From NCBI RefSeq assembly GCF_002878395.1, contig NC_061122.1:75290493-75354492 (forward strand): a stretch of 64,000 nt of DNA, read 5' to 3'. The translations under genes and the position numbers were made by a program. Origin of the DNA: Capsicum annuum. Its lineage: Eukaryota; Streptophyta; Magnoliopsida; Solanales; Solanaceae. Positions 21,593 through 33,719 of this stretch are shown piece after piece (the stretch's first letter is position 1; each line of letters starts with the position of its first letter). The notes under the pieces were generated by a model. It searched no databases, was not told where the DNA came from, and saw only the letters and a list, made by a program, of their open reading frames with translations.

Positions 21593-23060
21593 ATGAGTAC
21601 TAGATCTAGTGAGGCTAGAGATGCAGAGTCATTATCTAAGGACAGAGTCTAGTCTAGGTGGCGACTTATGAGTCATGGTCGGACTTGATGTGGAGGATGA
21701 ACATAGAGATTTTCCACATAGAGAGATAGAACTAGGGGACTCTCCCCCGAGCATTAGGTTAAGAATGTTGGAGTAATGGGGCCTATACCGATCCTATAGA
21801 GTTCTTCTATTGTAGTCTTAGAAGGGTTGATTTTATTGTTAAACCATTTAGAGGGGGCTCCAATGAGTGCACCTAGTTTTCCTCCAACCCTGAGAATTGT
21901 ACCTCTTCTTTTCCAAAGAATTCTTATGGTGTTCCACCAATTCTGAGTATGGATCCTACCATTGTACCAATATCTGCTATTGGTACTCCATAGACTCTGA
22001 GTGCGGTTCATCTTTTAATACCGGTATCTGAGCATGCTTTTCCAAGATTTAGAGTTCAACATTCTTCTATGGTGCATTAGCAGATTGATTCTTAGCCATC
22101 CTGATTTACTATGCCTCCTATTATTGTAAGTACAATTATATCTTCTGAGGATCAGAAGAGATTTGATAGATTTACTTATTTGCATACTCCTAGGTTTAGC
22201 AGTATCGTATATGAGGATGCCTATAAGATCGTGATAGATTATCGTGCTATGTTTCATAACCTTGGATTTCCTTAGTCACATAGGGTGGTGTGTACTACCT
22301 ATTAGTTAAGAGATGTAGCTAGAGATTAGTGTAGATCACTTGTTTGATACTGACCTCTTAGTTTGCTAGAGATGACTTAGGATTAGTTTATTGAGGCTTT
22401 TTGGATAGGTTTGTTCCCTTTAGTTTAAGGGATTAGATGAGAAATAAATTTAATCACTTGGAGTAGAGTTCTATGATTGTTGCAGAGTATGAGACATATT
22501 TTCATGCCTTGTTCATATATTCTTATGCCAGTATTTCCATCAACTTTTAGAGGATTTGGAAGTACATAAAGGGATTGGATATTTCTCTTTAGATTGCTAC
22601 GACTCAGATGGTAGTGTACGGGACATCATTTTAAAATATTATGGATTATACTAAGATGATTGAGTCTATTCTTTGAGCATTGTAGGAAGGCGCCAAGAAG
22701 GTACACTATCAGGGCGAGGTTTGGGGACTCATTTCTTGAGGTTGAGATTCTAGAAACATCCATGGGTATCATGGTAGACCAATGCACGTATCCTTAAGAA
22801 GTTCAAGTATTGGGCTTTTGGTTTAGTAGCTTTGGGTAGTCATCTTAGCTTAGCTGTACTACTTTCTATTGAGTTAGGCCATAGGACTTATTTTTTGTGT
22901 GATAAGGCTGGTCATGTGGCTAAGGATTTTCCCTGCCTTTTTATCAAGGCTACTTCTATATCAGCTTTGAGAGATAGAAGTTCTCCCAGTGGTGCAAGAT
23001 ACAGAAGTAGTGGTGGTGGTCGCAAGGCTACTCAGCCAGGTGGTGGATATGGATAGTCCA
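21593..23060 (+). pseudogene. gag: gag of element C, broken
   Basis: ATG at 21593 begins MSTRSSEARDAESLSKD, then a TAG. The capsid part is readable around 22140-22330 as EDQKRFDRFTYLHTPRF and later DYRAMFHNLGFP, the order found in gypsy gag of the chromovirus type. The C-terminus (22832-23056) holds the zinc knuckle FLCDKAGHVAKDFP, where the first Cys is Tyr and the last is Phe, so only Cys and His of the C-x2-C-x4-H-x4-C set remain, followed by a Gly/Arg/Ser-rich tail. Numerous stops and frameshifts. Particle protein of element C. Confidence 0.82.
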
Positions 23061-23084
23061 ATGCTATACCTACCAAGCCAAAGA

Positions 23085-23643
23085 AAGATGCCTCCAATGG
23101 TGTCATCAGAGGTATCATCCCTATTTGTTTTAGATCTACATCTATGTTATTTGATCCAGGATCAAAATTTTCATATGCATCTTTATATTTTGCTTTAGGA
23201 TTTGATTCTTCTTATGAGCCTCTTGATGTGTCTCTTCGTGTACCAACCCAGTAAGAGACTCTTTAGGTGGGTCGGGTGTACCAATCTTGTGCTATGACTT
23301 TTGAAAAGTGTGAGACTTGGGTAGGTCTAATTTTCCTTGAAATGGTGGATTTCTATGTCACCCTAGGTTTGGATGCTCTTTATCATACTGTCTTAGATTG
23401 TTATACTATAACTGTAACTTTTTCTTTGCAGGGTGTACCAAGAATAGCTTGGAAGGTTGTTCTATATTCAGGGCCCAAGAGATTTTTATCTTTCCCTTTG
23501 GATCTTTATTTGATTGAGAGCGAATGCTTGTCTTATTTGGATCACATTCGTGATACTAGTCTAGCTTCCCCCCTTTTTTTTAATTTTGATAGAATTTTTC
23601 ATGATTTTATAGATATTTTCCCTATGGATTTGCCTGGTATTTA
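23085..23643 (+). pseudogene. pol: Protease region of element C
   Basis: Aspartic protease that would cut the Gag-Pol polyprotein. The active site is readable as MLFDPGSKFSYAS near 23135-23175, with the catalytic Asp kept. A second piece (23267-23643) runs to a FHDFIDIFPMDLPGI end, the linker that normally precedes RT in gypsy elements. The frames of the two pieces differ and TAA follows at 23642. Confidence 0.85.
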
Positions 23644-23689
23644 ACTGTATTATTATATTGAATTTTCTATTAATGATGTACTGGGAAGG

Positions 23690-24440
23690 AAGTCCATTTT
23701 TATACCTCCTAATAGTATGACCCCAGTAGAGCCGAAGAAATCAAAGGTTTAGTTGTAGGAGTTGTTGGATAAGGGGTTTATCCAACCTAGTATATCACCT
23801 AGAGGTGCTCTTGCCTTGTTTGTAAAGAAAAAAGATGGGTCTATGCATATGCTTATTGATTAACAGTAGTTGAATAAGGTGACAGTTAAGAATAAGTACC
23901 TTTTTTCATATATTGATGATTGTTCGATCAGGTTCAGGGTGCTTCCATATTTTCAAAGATTTATTTGAGGTTCGAGTATCACTAGTTTAGTATTAGAGGT
24001 TTGTACTTTCCCAAGATATCTGTTCGGACATGGTACAGTCGTCATGAGTTCTTGCTTATGTTCTTTAATTTGACAAATGCCCCTACCATATTCATGGAGT
24101 TGATACACTGGGAATTTTGACCGTATCTCGACTCTTTTTCATTATATTTATAGATGATATCTTAGTTTATTCAAATTATAAGTTCGCTCATTAGTAGAAT
24201 TTGCAGATTGTTCTTTAGAGACTGAGGAATGAGAAGTGTAATGCTAAGTTCTCCAAGTGTGTTAGTTGGAATCTGTCTCTTTCTTGGGTCATGTGGTGAC
24301 CAAGAATGGTATTATGGTCGTTTAAGATAAAATTGCAGTAGTTTGTGACTGGGATAGGCCCACTTCTCTCACTAAGATTTGGAGTTTTGTTGGTTTAGTA
24401 GGCTACTATCGGTGTTTTATTGAGTGGTTTTCATCTATTG
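23690..24440 (+). pseudogene. pol: Reverse transcriptase of element C, broken
   Basis: Readable in pieces: [20 protein letters not shown] (about 23765), [10 protein letters not shown] near 23870, and the catalytic FIIFIDDILVYS at 24142-24177 with both Asp present. FLGHVVTKNGIMVV (about 24280) and FVGLVGYYRCFIEWFSSIAA (about 24385) close the domain. Stops and shifts between the pieces. Confidence 0.88.
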
Positions 24441-24449
24441 CAGCTCCAT

Positions 24450-24960
24450 TGACCAAGTTAACTTAGAAAAAGATTTCTTTATAATGGTCTGATACTTGTG
24501 ATGTAAGATTTCAAAAGCTTAAGGACTTGTTGACAAAAACTCCTATCTTGACTTTGCCTTAGGATGGTGCGTGGGTTTTACCATTTTTGGTGAAGCTTCA
24601 GGTGTTGGTTTTGGTGTTGTGTTTATGCAAGTGGGTAAGGTAATTTCCTATGCTTCTCGTTAGTTGAAGCCTCACGAGAACAACTACCCTACCTATGTTT
24701 TGGACTTGTGCGTGGTGATTTTTTCTTTGAAGTTGTGGAGGCACTACTTCTATGGAGTCTGTTGTGAGTTATTCTTGGATTATCATAGCCTTCAGTATTT
24801 CTTCACTCAGAAAGTCTTATTACGAGATAGCACCATTGACTTGAGTTACTTAAGGATAATAACTTTACTATTCTCTATCACTCGAGTAATCCTAGTGTGG
24901 TTACAGATTCTTTGAATTTGAAATTTACTAACATAGGTAGCTTGGCGGATCTTTTGACTC
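24450..24960 (+). pseudogene. pol: RNase H of element C, broken
   Basis: LKPHENNYPTYVLDLCVVIF at 24664 onward, then LKLWRHYFYGV and DYHSLQYFFTQK, the standard order around the RNase H centre; the Asp of TDHxSLQ is present (here LDYHS). The following WLELLKDY-type part has decayed. Confidence 0.85.
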
Positions 24961-25304
24961 AGTTAAGAAATTTGGCCTTAGAGGTTCAGTCTTTGACTAA
25001 CAGGATGGTTAGGCTTGATATTTTGACACTTAGGTATGTTTTGGCATTTGTGAAGGCTAGGTCTTCTTTGATCGAGAAAATTCTGGCTCATTAGTTTGAT
25101 GATATTAGGTTGAGAGTGATTCGGGATAAGGTGTTGAGTGATGAGACTAAGGAAGCTTCACTTGATTCAGATGGTGTTTTGACGATTGAAGGTCGAGTTT
25201 GTTTGCCGAAAATGGGTGATTGTATTGGATTGATTTTGTCGGAGGCTTATTGTTCCAGGTATTCCATCCATCCAATAGTGACCAAGATGTATTGTAATTT
25301 GAAA
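24961..25304 (+). pseudogene. pol: Integrase N-terminus of element C, truncated
   Basis: VLTIEGRVCLPKMGD and then SEAYCSRYSIHPIVTKMYCN (25230-25300) are the start of the integrase zinc-binding domain. Coding similarity ends at about 25304, before the two cysteines and the whole catalytic core. A 16-bp repeat (GTATTCCATCCATCCA at 25259 and 25314) brackets the end. Confidence 0.85.
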
Positions 25305-25324
25305 GTTACAACGTATTCCATCCA

Positions 25325-25552
25325 TCCACCACTAATATGTAAATACTCCTCGAAAATTTAGCTACAGTAGTCTTTTCCAATTTTGTAGGGTTTTCTCCGT
25401 GCCAAAAAATGAATTCTTGTCTGAAGAAGCTCATAAAGGAAAGGGTTTTACCTTTTAGAGAATTTGGGTTTAGCTTCTTGAAATTAAAATTTTGCCCTAG
25501 GACTATTGTCCATTCAATCATGATTGATCTCTCAAGATATTGGTCGCATTAT
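25325..25552 (-). repeat. Fragment of Athila-type LTR2
   Basis: Aligns by eye with 47870-48050: GTAGGGTTTTCTCC with GTAGGGTTTCTCC, and TTTAGAGAATTTGGGTT in both. It sits next to the end of an LTR1 copy, so one element seems to have inserted into an older LTR2. Confidence 0.7.
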
Positions 25553-25554
25553 GT

Positions 25555-27190
25555 TGTACCCAAGCGCACATGCAAGTGTACGTGGTCTCACTAAGTAGTA
25601 AAGTGTCCATTTAGAAGCCAAGTATCGATCGCGCAGGGACTTATTTTAACAACTATCAAATTCAAGATTAACAATTGGTTTTAAGGAGGTGCAAATGTGA
25701 CAAAAAGAGTTTTTAAGAATTATGATTTAAAAGTAAAAGTCCGGGACAATCAATAATGAGACGCCTAACAAACAATCATAATAAGCTATTGAAATTCATT
25801 GGTTAGATTACTTATCTTGGTTGTTGATTCACAGGGTTTATAGTATGATTATGGTCTCCCGATCCTCAAATATTCTACCTAACGAGACATTACAACAACA
25901 TTATTGAGAATGGATGCATTAATCTACTTGGATGCATTAAGGTGTCATCCTGCAAGTGAGCTAAACAAGGCTTCTAGGTATATCCCTATCCTAGATGCTA
26001 ATTCAAATCCCTTATTTTATAAAAGAATAACAACCTTGCTCTATTTACCCCCACGTTCTATCCTCTTATCCCCTTCACAAGCTTACAAAGATGGCAATGG
26101 ATGTATTCTAAGGGTAGATAATCCTTAAAATAGTTATAAAAGGATAAATAAAAAAACAAATATTATAATAAATAAGAAACAAATCAATTTAAGCAATAGT
26201 AATCATGTTCTTGGCCTTAACCCCGGAAAAGGGGCTTTTAGCCACTCTTGGACATAACAGTAATCAAGATGGATGGACACAAGATAAAATCCTTAAATAA
26301 ACTAAACTAAAAGAATAAAAACACTAATTGAAGTGTTTTAAATCCCCTTTCTAAGTTTCAAAGCCTTCCAAGGTGCTTAACATCAAGTTCAAGTGCCTTA
26401 TTTATTAGAGGACAATTTGGCTGTCGGTTGAATAAGGTCCTCGTCACACTTTTTATTCCTTGGGAATGGGGTGTGTGACACACTAATTATTCACATGAAA
26501 TGGTTTGTACAGCATGATTCTTATTCCTATTAAATGAGGTGTGTGACTCCCCTCTTATTTCGGTAGAATAGGGTGTGTGATGCCCCTCTATCGCAGTGAC
26601 ATACTGGAAAGTCATCTTATAAATCATCTCCATTTCCTTTCTTCCCAAGCCTTGTGGTGTTGTTTCCACTTGATTTACAGATTTTTTATCATCCATATAT
26701 CATCAAAATAAGCTCATCAAGCATACTATAAAATCTAACACCTTGGATTAGAGCTTCAAAAAACACAATATCAAGGACAACGAACTAGAAACTTTAGCTA
26801 AGAACTAGTTTACCATTTTTTGATATTTAACTTCTTGTTCTACTCTAGGATTAATTCAATTGAAATTCGAACACTACAAAAAAAATTTTAAACACATAAT
26901 TTGAAATAATAACTATATTAACTCATTACACTCACTAGATTCCATTGAGATCAACTAGAACAACATCTATCTCAAGCTATAGCACTAGTTTTCTCATTTG
27001 AACTCTAAGTGACGAAATAATGTATAAACTTATTTGAAATATACCTTAAACATTGTAATTTAATTTATAAATAATTATATGATCAATTATATCATCATTA
27101 AAACACTAACCACATAAGTTGTCCTCATAATAAGGCTAAATAAGCTTGGATAACAACACTGAGGTGCATAAATCCACATCAGATCACCAC
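25555..27190 (-). repeat. Athila-type LTR1, second copy, truncated
   Basis: Runs parallel to 38891-40530: CCCAAGCGCACA at 25559 and 38895, AAGCCAAGTATCGATC at 25616 and 38951, and many later phrases. It is cut at about 27190, where element D begins, so about 320 bp of the U3 end are missing. Probably the original 3' LTR of element L. Confidence 0.8.
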
Positions 27191-27212
27191 CTTAAACTTA
27201 AAGTGAAATATC

Positions 27213-29137
27213 CAAGGTTTTGAACCTTAGAAAATTTCTTTGAAATCCATTCTTCGGATCAAATACAACTCATGGGTATGAGCCATAGGCTAGGGTACGA
27301 GTTTTATGGTCCCGTCATATGCTAACTAGTGTTAGTGGGTGCGATGGTTTTGGTCACTGGAATGGGTACGACTTAGGGGTATGAGTAGTAGGTATTGGTG
27401 TGAGTCATATGAAGTACTCTTATAGTGGGAAGTGTTTGATCCTTTTTGTATTTTATTCTATAAGGGATACAGGTTATGGGTATGAATTGTATGCTGTGGT
27501 TACAACTTGGTTGGATGAGTTGTATATAGGATAGTGTTTGATCCAAAGGTTGAGGCTTGGATGCGAGTGGAGGATACTAATCTTATAAGAGGGTATGAAT
27601 CATATGAGTCAGTCATATTCCTGTGATGGAATTTAAGGAATTTAAGTGGGGGTATTCTAGACATTTTTAACTTACCCTAACTAGGACCCACGACTTCCAA
27701 TACACTTAGTAGGTTATTTACTCTATTATTCTATACATTAAAACTTAGAAATTATTCAAAAATATCGTGTAATTATATCAATACATTTTGGGGTAAAAAG
27801 GCTAGGGTTTTATTTTGTGGATTGCATTAGGGCTTATCTTATTCAGTTCATTCCATAAATTCTTCAGTATAAGGAATGATTCTTTTCCCTCATTGTAATT
27901 TTAACTAAATACACGGTTTATATGACTGATTTCATGGCCTTACTATTTCACTATTATTTTTTCAAACTATTATTTAGGGGACTTTGATATTGAATGTCGT
28001 GTTATGGTTTCCTATGTTTTACTCATGATTTTATATGCATCAATGGTGGATTTGGACAATTGGATTGCATCATAATGGTTTAATGGTCTTTGGAATTGAT
28101 TTTGGTTATACTATACCCCTAAGGTTTTTGATAAAATATTTATAAAGATATGTTCATTGCATTGACTTCTCTTAATGGAACTCTTGCATGTTTTAAATTG
28201 GATAAAGGATTTTTGCATGGTTTAAATAGTTTGAAAAGGCAAAAGTATAAATGTTTATTCTTGTGGAGAATATGAAAGTCTCCCAACTGGATTTAATATG
28301 GTAATTGGAAGGGCACCTAAGGTCCTCTTAACCTAAATTGTTTGTCTATGGATAATACTTGAAAGTAAAGGGTGGTATGACTATACCACTAATATTGGGC
28401 TTTCTTAATAAATGGTAAATGGATTTTTTGGACATGCTTTTAATTTGGCATTAATGGCGGGGTGTGTAGCTAAGTTGTGGAATATAGCGGTCCTAAGGGT
28501 ATCAAAATAAGAAATTCATTTTTGCCGATATGAGGGGTCTTGATGACTATGTGCCTATGTCATATTTTATATTGGGGATGTACTAGTCATACCATGGTAT
28601 ATTCTCTGGTCATGTGGCTTCACACACTGAGGCTTTTTCAGCAGGGGGGCTGAACCCGTATGGCCCGTTGTTGATTAGAACGACAAAGCTACACAACCCA
28701 GGTATATAGGTTTTAAAAGCATGCTAAACCTGGTTCCCTTTCCAAAAACCTATACATGTATGGTTGTATGAATTATATATGGATTCACTTGTTTTAATTA
28801 TTGGCATTATTTTATTCTTATCGTGAGATTTATACTAGCAGTCATTCGCTAAACTCGTCTACTAGCAGTTGTATACCAATGCTACACAGGAATCGATAAT
28901 TCTGCTCATCCTATTTAGCACGTGGATTTGGTATCAACATCTAGACTAAAGTGGTAAGCTTCCATCCTTTTGGAAGGTATCATTTTACGTTATAGATTTA
29001 CTTAGACACTTTTTTTTATTTTGGATATTAGTTTTTGCCATGGTTGGGGGTATATCCCAACTGAATTTTTTTTACCCTTTTAGATAAAGGCTTTATGGTA
29101 CTTCTGGGGTTGGTATAAATGGTATTATTAGACTTGT
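27213..29137 (+). repeat. Element D 5' LTR, 3' end deleted
   Basis: Begins TGAAATATCC and runs parallel with 33720 onward, for example GCCGATATGAGGGGTCTTGA near 28526 and 35034. The parallel breaks at about 29137, in the middle of the LTR, where gag sequence starts at once. The word block with GGGTACGAGT/CATATG words is at 27255-27625. Confidence 0.85.
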
Positions 29138-30125
29138 GAAGATGGGTCCTCTAACTTTTAGTGGGATGAAGGTGGAGAAGGATCCATAGGGTTTCTTGGA
29201 TGAGATGGAAAAAATCTTTCGAGTGATATAGGCTACTAATATAGTGGGGGTTAACTTTGCATCTTATCATCTCAAGAATGTTGCATATCAGTGGAATAAG
29301 GAGTGCGATAGGGATAAAGGTGATATAGAAGAGGAACGGTTGTGAAAGGCCTTTTATAATGCCTTCTTGGATTGGTTCTTTCCTCAAGAGTTGAGGGAAG
29401 CTAAGACGGAGAAGTTTGTGAACCTCAAGTAGGGGAGGGTATCAGTAAAGGAATATGATTTGAAGTTTTATCAGCTATCAAGCTATTCTTCTAATCTTGT
29501 AGTTGATTTCAATTTGAGAATGAGGAAGTTTGCTTCTCGGTTGAGTAGAGATTTGATTTTGGAGAGCAAGAATACCTTGCTGATTAAAGATATGGACATC
29601 TCGAGGTTGACGGATCATATACAGTAGGTTGAGGATGAGAAAAGAAAATATGCCTAGTTTGGGGATAGATAGGGAAAAAGGAGCAGGTTTTTTGATCACG
29701 TAGGTGTTTAGTCTTAGGGTGGTAGGGATGGTGGAAAGTGGAAGAAAAGTAAGTGGGGGAGTTCATGCTCCTGTTTTGCTAGTTCTCCTTATCAGTCAGG
29801 AGACAGGCATCATTAAGGTAGTGATAATTATAGGGCATAGGTTGCCTAATATCAGGCGAGCGGAGATCAATCAATTTTTTGTGTCCTCTTTGTCAATTCT
29901 GTGGTCATCCTCATAGAGGCTATCACAAGGAAGAAAGGGACAAATACTTTAAGTGTGGCCATTTAGGCTCAGGGATTATCTGACTAATATGGTTGCTATA
30001 GGAGAGAATAAGATTCCTATGACTTTATGTTCTGCTTCTACACCTGGTGGGGTAGTATCTGCTTCTATTACTTCTCTTGGTTTTAGTGTTAGTCAGAATA
30101 GGTTGTATGCTTTAGCATCTTGATA
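29138..30125 (+). pseudogene. gag: gag of element D, N-terminus missing
   Basis: Coding similarity begins abruptly at GPLTFSGMKVEKDP, followed by GFLDEMEKIFRVI, YHLKNVAYQWNKECDRDKGD and LREAKTEKFVNLK, the conserved gypsy capsid order. The C-terminus has a knuckle-like CQFCGHPHRGY and then KYFKCGHLGS near 29890-29980. Seven of about eight in-frame stops are TAG where Gln is expected. Because the LTR-gag junction is a deletion, the copy cannot be primed or translated normally. Confidence 0.87.
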
Positions 30126-30690
30126 GGAATTCGAGGCATCACCTGATGTCGTTATGGTACGTTACAACTTTTCTTTCACCACGTATATTATTTGCTTATT
30201 CTGGGGTGCACTCTTTCTTTTATGACTCCATATATGGTTGTGTCTTTGGGTTTGGATTCGTAATTTATCTTGGATCCTTTTTTGTTTCTTCCCCAATAGG
30301 TGACTCAGTTATTGCTAAGAGAGTCTATAGTAGATGTGTGGTACCTGTTGGTAACAAAAAGACCTTGGTGGATCGGATTGAGTTGGATATGGTAGGTTTT
30401 GATGTAATTCTAGTTATGGATTGGCTGCATTCTTGTTATGCATCTATGGATTGTTGGACCCGTAAGGTTATCTTTAAGTTTTCTATGAACCAGTTATAGA
30501 ATGGAAAGGTAGTTCCTTAGCTTTTAGGAGGAGGTTTATTTTTTATTTTATAGCTCAAAGGTTAATCTCTGAGGGTTGTCTTTATCACTTCATCCGGGTT
30601 AAAAAATTCTAACTCGGAAGGTCCGTCTTTATATTTGGTCTATGTGGTGAATGAATTTTAAGAACTCTTTTCGAATGATCTTCCTAGTGT
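30126..30690 (+). pseudogene. pol: Protease of element D, active site lost
   Basis: The stretch 30146-30499 carries the typical order: FVSSPIGDSVIAKRVYSRC, LVDRIELDMVGFDVILVMDW, and LHSCYASMDCWTRKV. At the place of the catalytic DSGA/DPGA motif the frame reads AYSGVHSFF near 30195, with Tyr for Asp. A linker with frameshifts leads to RT near 30690. Confidence 0.85.
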
Positions 30691-31475
30691 TCCTCCAAAT
30701 AGGGAAATAGAGTTTGGTATTAATTTGCTTCCAGAAACTCTTCCAATTTCTATTCCTCCATATAGAATGGCTCCATCTGAGTTGAGGGAACTCAAGGAAC
30801 AACTTTACGGTCTTCTAAATAAGGGGTTTATTCATCATAGTATTTCACCATACGGTGCACCGGTATTGTTTGTGCCAAGAAGAATTGTTCCATTTGGATG
30901 TGCATTGACTACTGGTAGTTGAACAAGGTGACAGTAAAGAACAAGTATCCTCTTTCTCAGATATATGACTTGTTTCACAAGTTACAAGGCACCAAGTTTT
31001 TCTCTAATATATATCTTCGTTCTGGGTACCATCAGCTAAAGATTAGAGAGGTGGATATTCCTAATACGACTTTTAGTACTTTGTATAGGAATTTTGAGTT
31101 CTTGGTGATGTCATTTGGGTTGACTTATTCTTCGGCATTATTTATGGACTTGATGAACAGGGTGTTCAAGCATTATTTAGATTTCTTCGTCATTGTGTTT
31201 ATTGATGATATTCTGGTTATTTGAATTATGAGGTAGATCATACTAATCACCTTCGTGTGGTATTGTAGAACTTCAAGAAATGACATTTGTTTGCTAAATT
31301 CTCTAAGTGTGAGTTCTGGTTGAATGCTTTGACTTTCTTTGGCCATGGTATTTCTAGTGAAGGGATCATGGTGGATGCCCAGAAGGTTGCTATGGTAAAG
31401 AGGTGCCCTAGACCTATAACTCCATCCAATATTCAAAGCTTCTTTCTTTTAGCGGGGTATTTAGGCAGTTTGTAG
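30691..31475 (+). pseudogene. pol: Reverse transcriptase of element D, broken
   Basis: [20 protein letters not shown] at 30742 is the typical RT entry. [34 protein letters not shown] and [10 protein letters not shown] follow, and the catalytic VFIDDILV is at about 31195, both Asp intact. The piece 31287-31475 gives FSKCEFWLNALTFFGHGISS and the RNase H connection. Stops at 30920 and 31222 separate the pieces. Confidence 0.92.
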
Positions 31476-32000
31476 AATGTTTTTCTTTGATAACTGCTCC
31501 TTTGACTAAGTTGATTCAGAAAAAGGTTAAGTTTTCTTGGTTGGATGCTTGTGAAGGGAGTTTTGATGAGTTGAATGATAAGTTGACTTCAGCGCAAATC
31601 TTGAATTTGGCAAAAGGCAATTATGGGTTTGTGGTTTATTTTGATGCATCTCGAGTAGGTCTTGGTTATGTTTTGATACAGCATGGGAAGGTGATTGCCT
31701 ATGCTTCCAGGCAGTTGAAGATACATGAGAGGAATTATCCTACTTATTAATTTATTTTGTTGGCAGTTATGTTCGCTTTGAAATTATGGATGCATTATTT
31801 GTATGGTGTTCATGTGGATATCTTTTCTGATCACAAGAGTCTTCAGTACATGTTCACTCAGAGAAAGTAGAGAAGGTGGCTTGAGCATCTCAAGGATTAC
31901 GATATGATTCTTTACTACCACGCAGGTAAGGCTAATATGGTTGTTGATGCTTTTAATAGGTTATCTATGGGTAGTTTGGCTCACGTGGAGAAAAGCAAGC
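31476..32000 (+). pseudogene. pol: RNase H of element D, lightly damaged
   Basis: 31487-31750 is open: [20 protein letters not shown], then [20 protein letters not shown] with the first catalytic Asp, [16 protein letters not shown], then a TAA. Beyond it the same frame reads [13 protein letters not shown] and [12 protein letters not shown], ending MVVDAFNRLSMGSLAH. Confidence 0.9.
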
Positions 32001-33090
32001 AGGAATTAGTGAAGGATATTTACTGCTTGGATAATCTTAGAGTTCATCTATCGGACTTTAAGGATGGTAGTGTGACAGTGTAAAAAGTGGTTCAATCATC
32101 TCTTGGTGTAGAGATTAAAGAGAAACAAGTTCTAGATAGTATCTTGATAAAAATCAAGGGTGATGTTGGTGGGCAAAAGGTAGTTGTGTTTGAGATCAGT
32201 GATGATAGTAATTTACGGTACCAAGGGAGGTTGTGTGTTCTTGATGTCGATGGGCTATGGCAAATGGTTGTGGCTGAGGCTTATGATTTGCGCTATGTTG
32301 TTCATCCTGACTTGACTATGATGTATAATTATCTCAAGGAGATCTACTGGTGGAATGGCATGAAGAGGGATATCGCTAATTTTGTGGCCAAGTATATGGT
32401 GTGTCAACAGGTTAAGGTTGAGCACATGAGGCCAGTAGGGCTGTATCAAGATATTGATTTTCCTGAGTTTAAGTGGGAAGTGATCAATATGGACTTTGTT
32501 ACCAGTCTTTCTTGGTCTCGAAATCTGTATAATTCAATTTGGGTCATTGTAGATAGGGTGACCAAGTCCGTTTATCTTTTGCCATTGCGAACAACCTTTT
32601 CGGCAAAGGACTATGCTTGGTTTTATCTTCAGGAGATTATGAAGTTGCATGGGATACCTGTTTTGATTATCTCTGATCATGGCATACAGTTTCAATCTTA
32701 TTTCTAGTAGTTTTTTCTGATAAGGTTGGGGAATAAGGTTAGTATGAGTACCACTTTTCATCATAGTCAGATGGGCAAGCAAAAAGACTTAGTCAGACAT
32801 TGGAAGATATGATTCGGGACTGTGCTATTGACTATGGTGGCATTCGAGCGGAGCATCTACCTTTGGTGGAGTTTATTTACAACAATAGCTATAATTCGAG
32901 TATTGGTATGGCTCTTTTGAGGCATTGTATTGTAGGAGGCGTAGGTCTCCTATCTAGTGGTTTGATATTGGAGAAATGGACATATTTAGTTTGGATTTGG
33001 TTTATCAGGTGATGGAGAAGGTCAAGGTGATTCGGGATAGGCTTAAAGCTTTCCAAAGATGCCAAAAGTTTTATGTAGATATTAGGCATA
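32001..33090 (+). pseudogene. pol: Integrase of element D (zinc and core), broken
   Basis: 32087-32707 is the longest open stretch in the window (206 codons). It contains the zinc-binding region, with EAYDLRYVVHP (first His is Tyr, residue 66) and AKYMVCQQVK (first Cys is Tyr, 103), and the core with catalytic Asp at residues 136 (INMDFVTS) and 197 (IISDHGIQFQS). It ends with TAG. After a frameshift the core continues at 32770 as SDGQAKRLSQTLEDMIRDC, where the third catalytic residue of QAER is Lys. The enzyme would be inactive even without the stops. Confidence 0.92.
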
Positions 33091-33586
33091 GAGACTTGGA
33101 GTTTAAGGTTGGAGATAAGGTATTGCTCAAGGTATCTCCCATGAAGGGAGTGGTGCAGTTTGGCAAAAAGGGGAAACTCAATCCTCAGTTCATTCATCTG
33201 TATATGATTTTGTAAAGAGTTGGTAATGTTACTTATGAGTTGGAGTTACCATCTAGCTTAAGTTTGGTTCATTCGGTCTTTCATGTTTCTATGTTGAGGA
33301 AGTGTTTAGGTGATCCTTCTTCGATTGTTCTTTTGGAAGAATTGGGTATTTAGGATTCTCTGTCTTATGAAGAGGTCCCGATTGAGATATTAGCTAGGCA
33401 AGTTCATTGGTAGCGGACTAAGGATGCAGCCTTAGTTAAGGTTCTATGGCGGAACCATAAGGTGGAAGATGCTACTAGGGAAGCGTAAGAGGACATAAAG
33501 TCCAAATATCGACATATGTTTTCTGCTTCTGTGATTCGTGAGGAAGGCATGTGTCTTGAACACATCTTTATTTACATAGTTTGTTA
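33091..33586 (+). pseudogene. pol: Integrase C-terminus and chromodomain-like tail, element D
   Basis: Starts in RDLEFKVGDKVLLKVSPMKG and FGKKGKLNPQF (GPY/F-type domain), then after a frameshift VTYELELPSSL, VFHVSMLRKCLGDPS and the tail VKVLWRNHKVEDATREA. Compared with element A, Trp of ATWEAE is Arg here. Ends with TAA at 33584. Confidence 0.88.
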
Positions 33587-33708
33587 AAGAAAATATTAAG
33601 GTATTTTCCTCTTTATTTTCAAACTTTGTTTAAAGGATGTTTGATAATGCAAATGACACAGTGTGTGGTTACCCCTACCTTGTACGTCATTCAGGGATGA
33701 ATGTTCCT

Positions 33709-33719
33709 AGTGGGGGAGA
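33709..33719 (+). other. Polypurine tract of element D
   Basis: AGTGGGGGAGA directly before the 3' LTR start; position and composition as expected. Confidence 0.8.
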
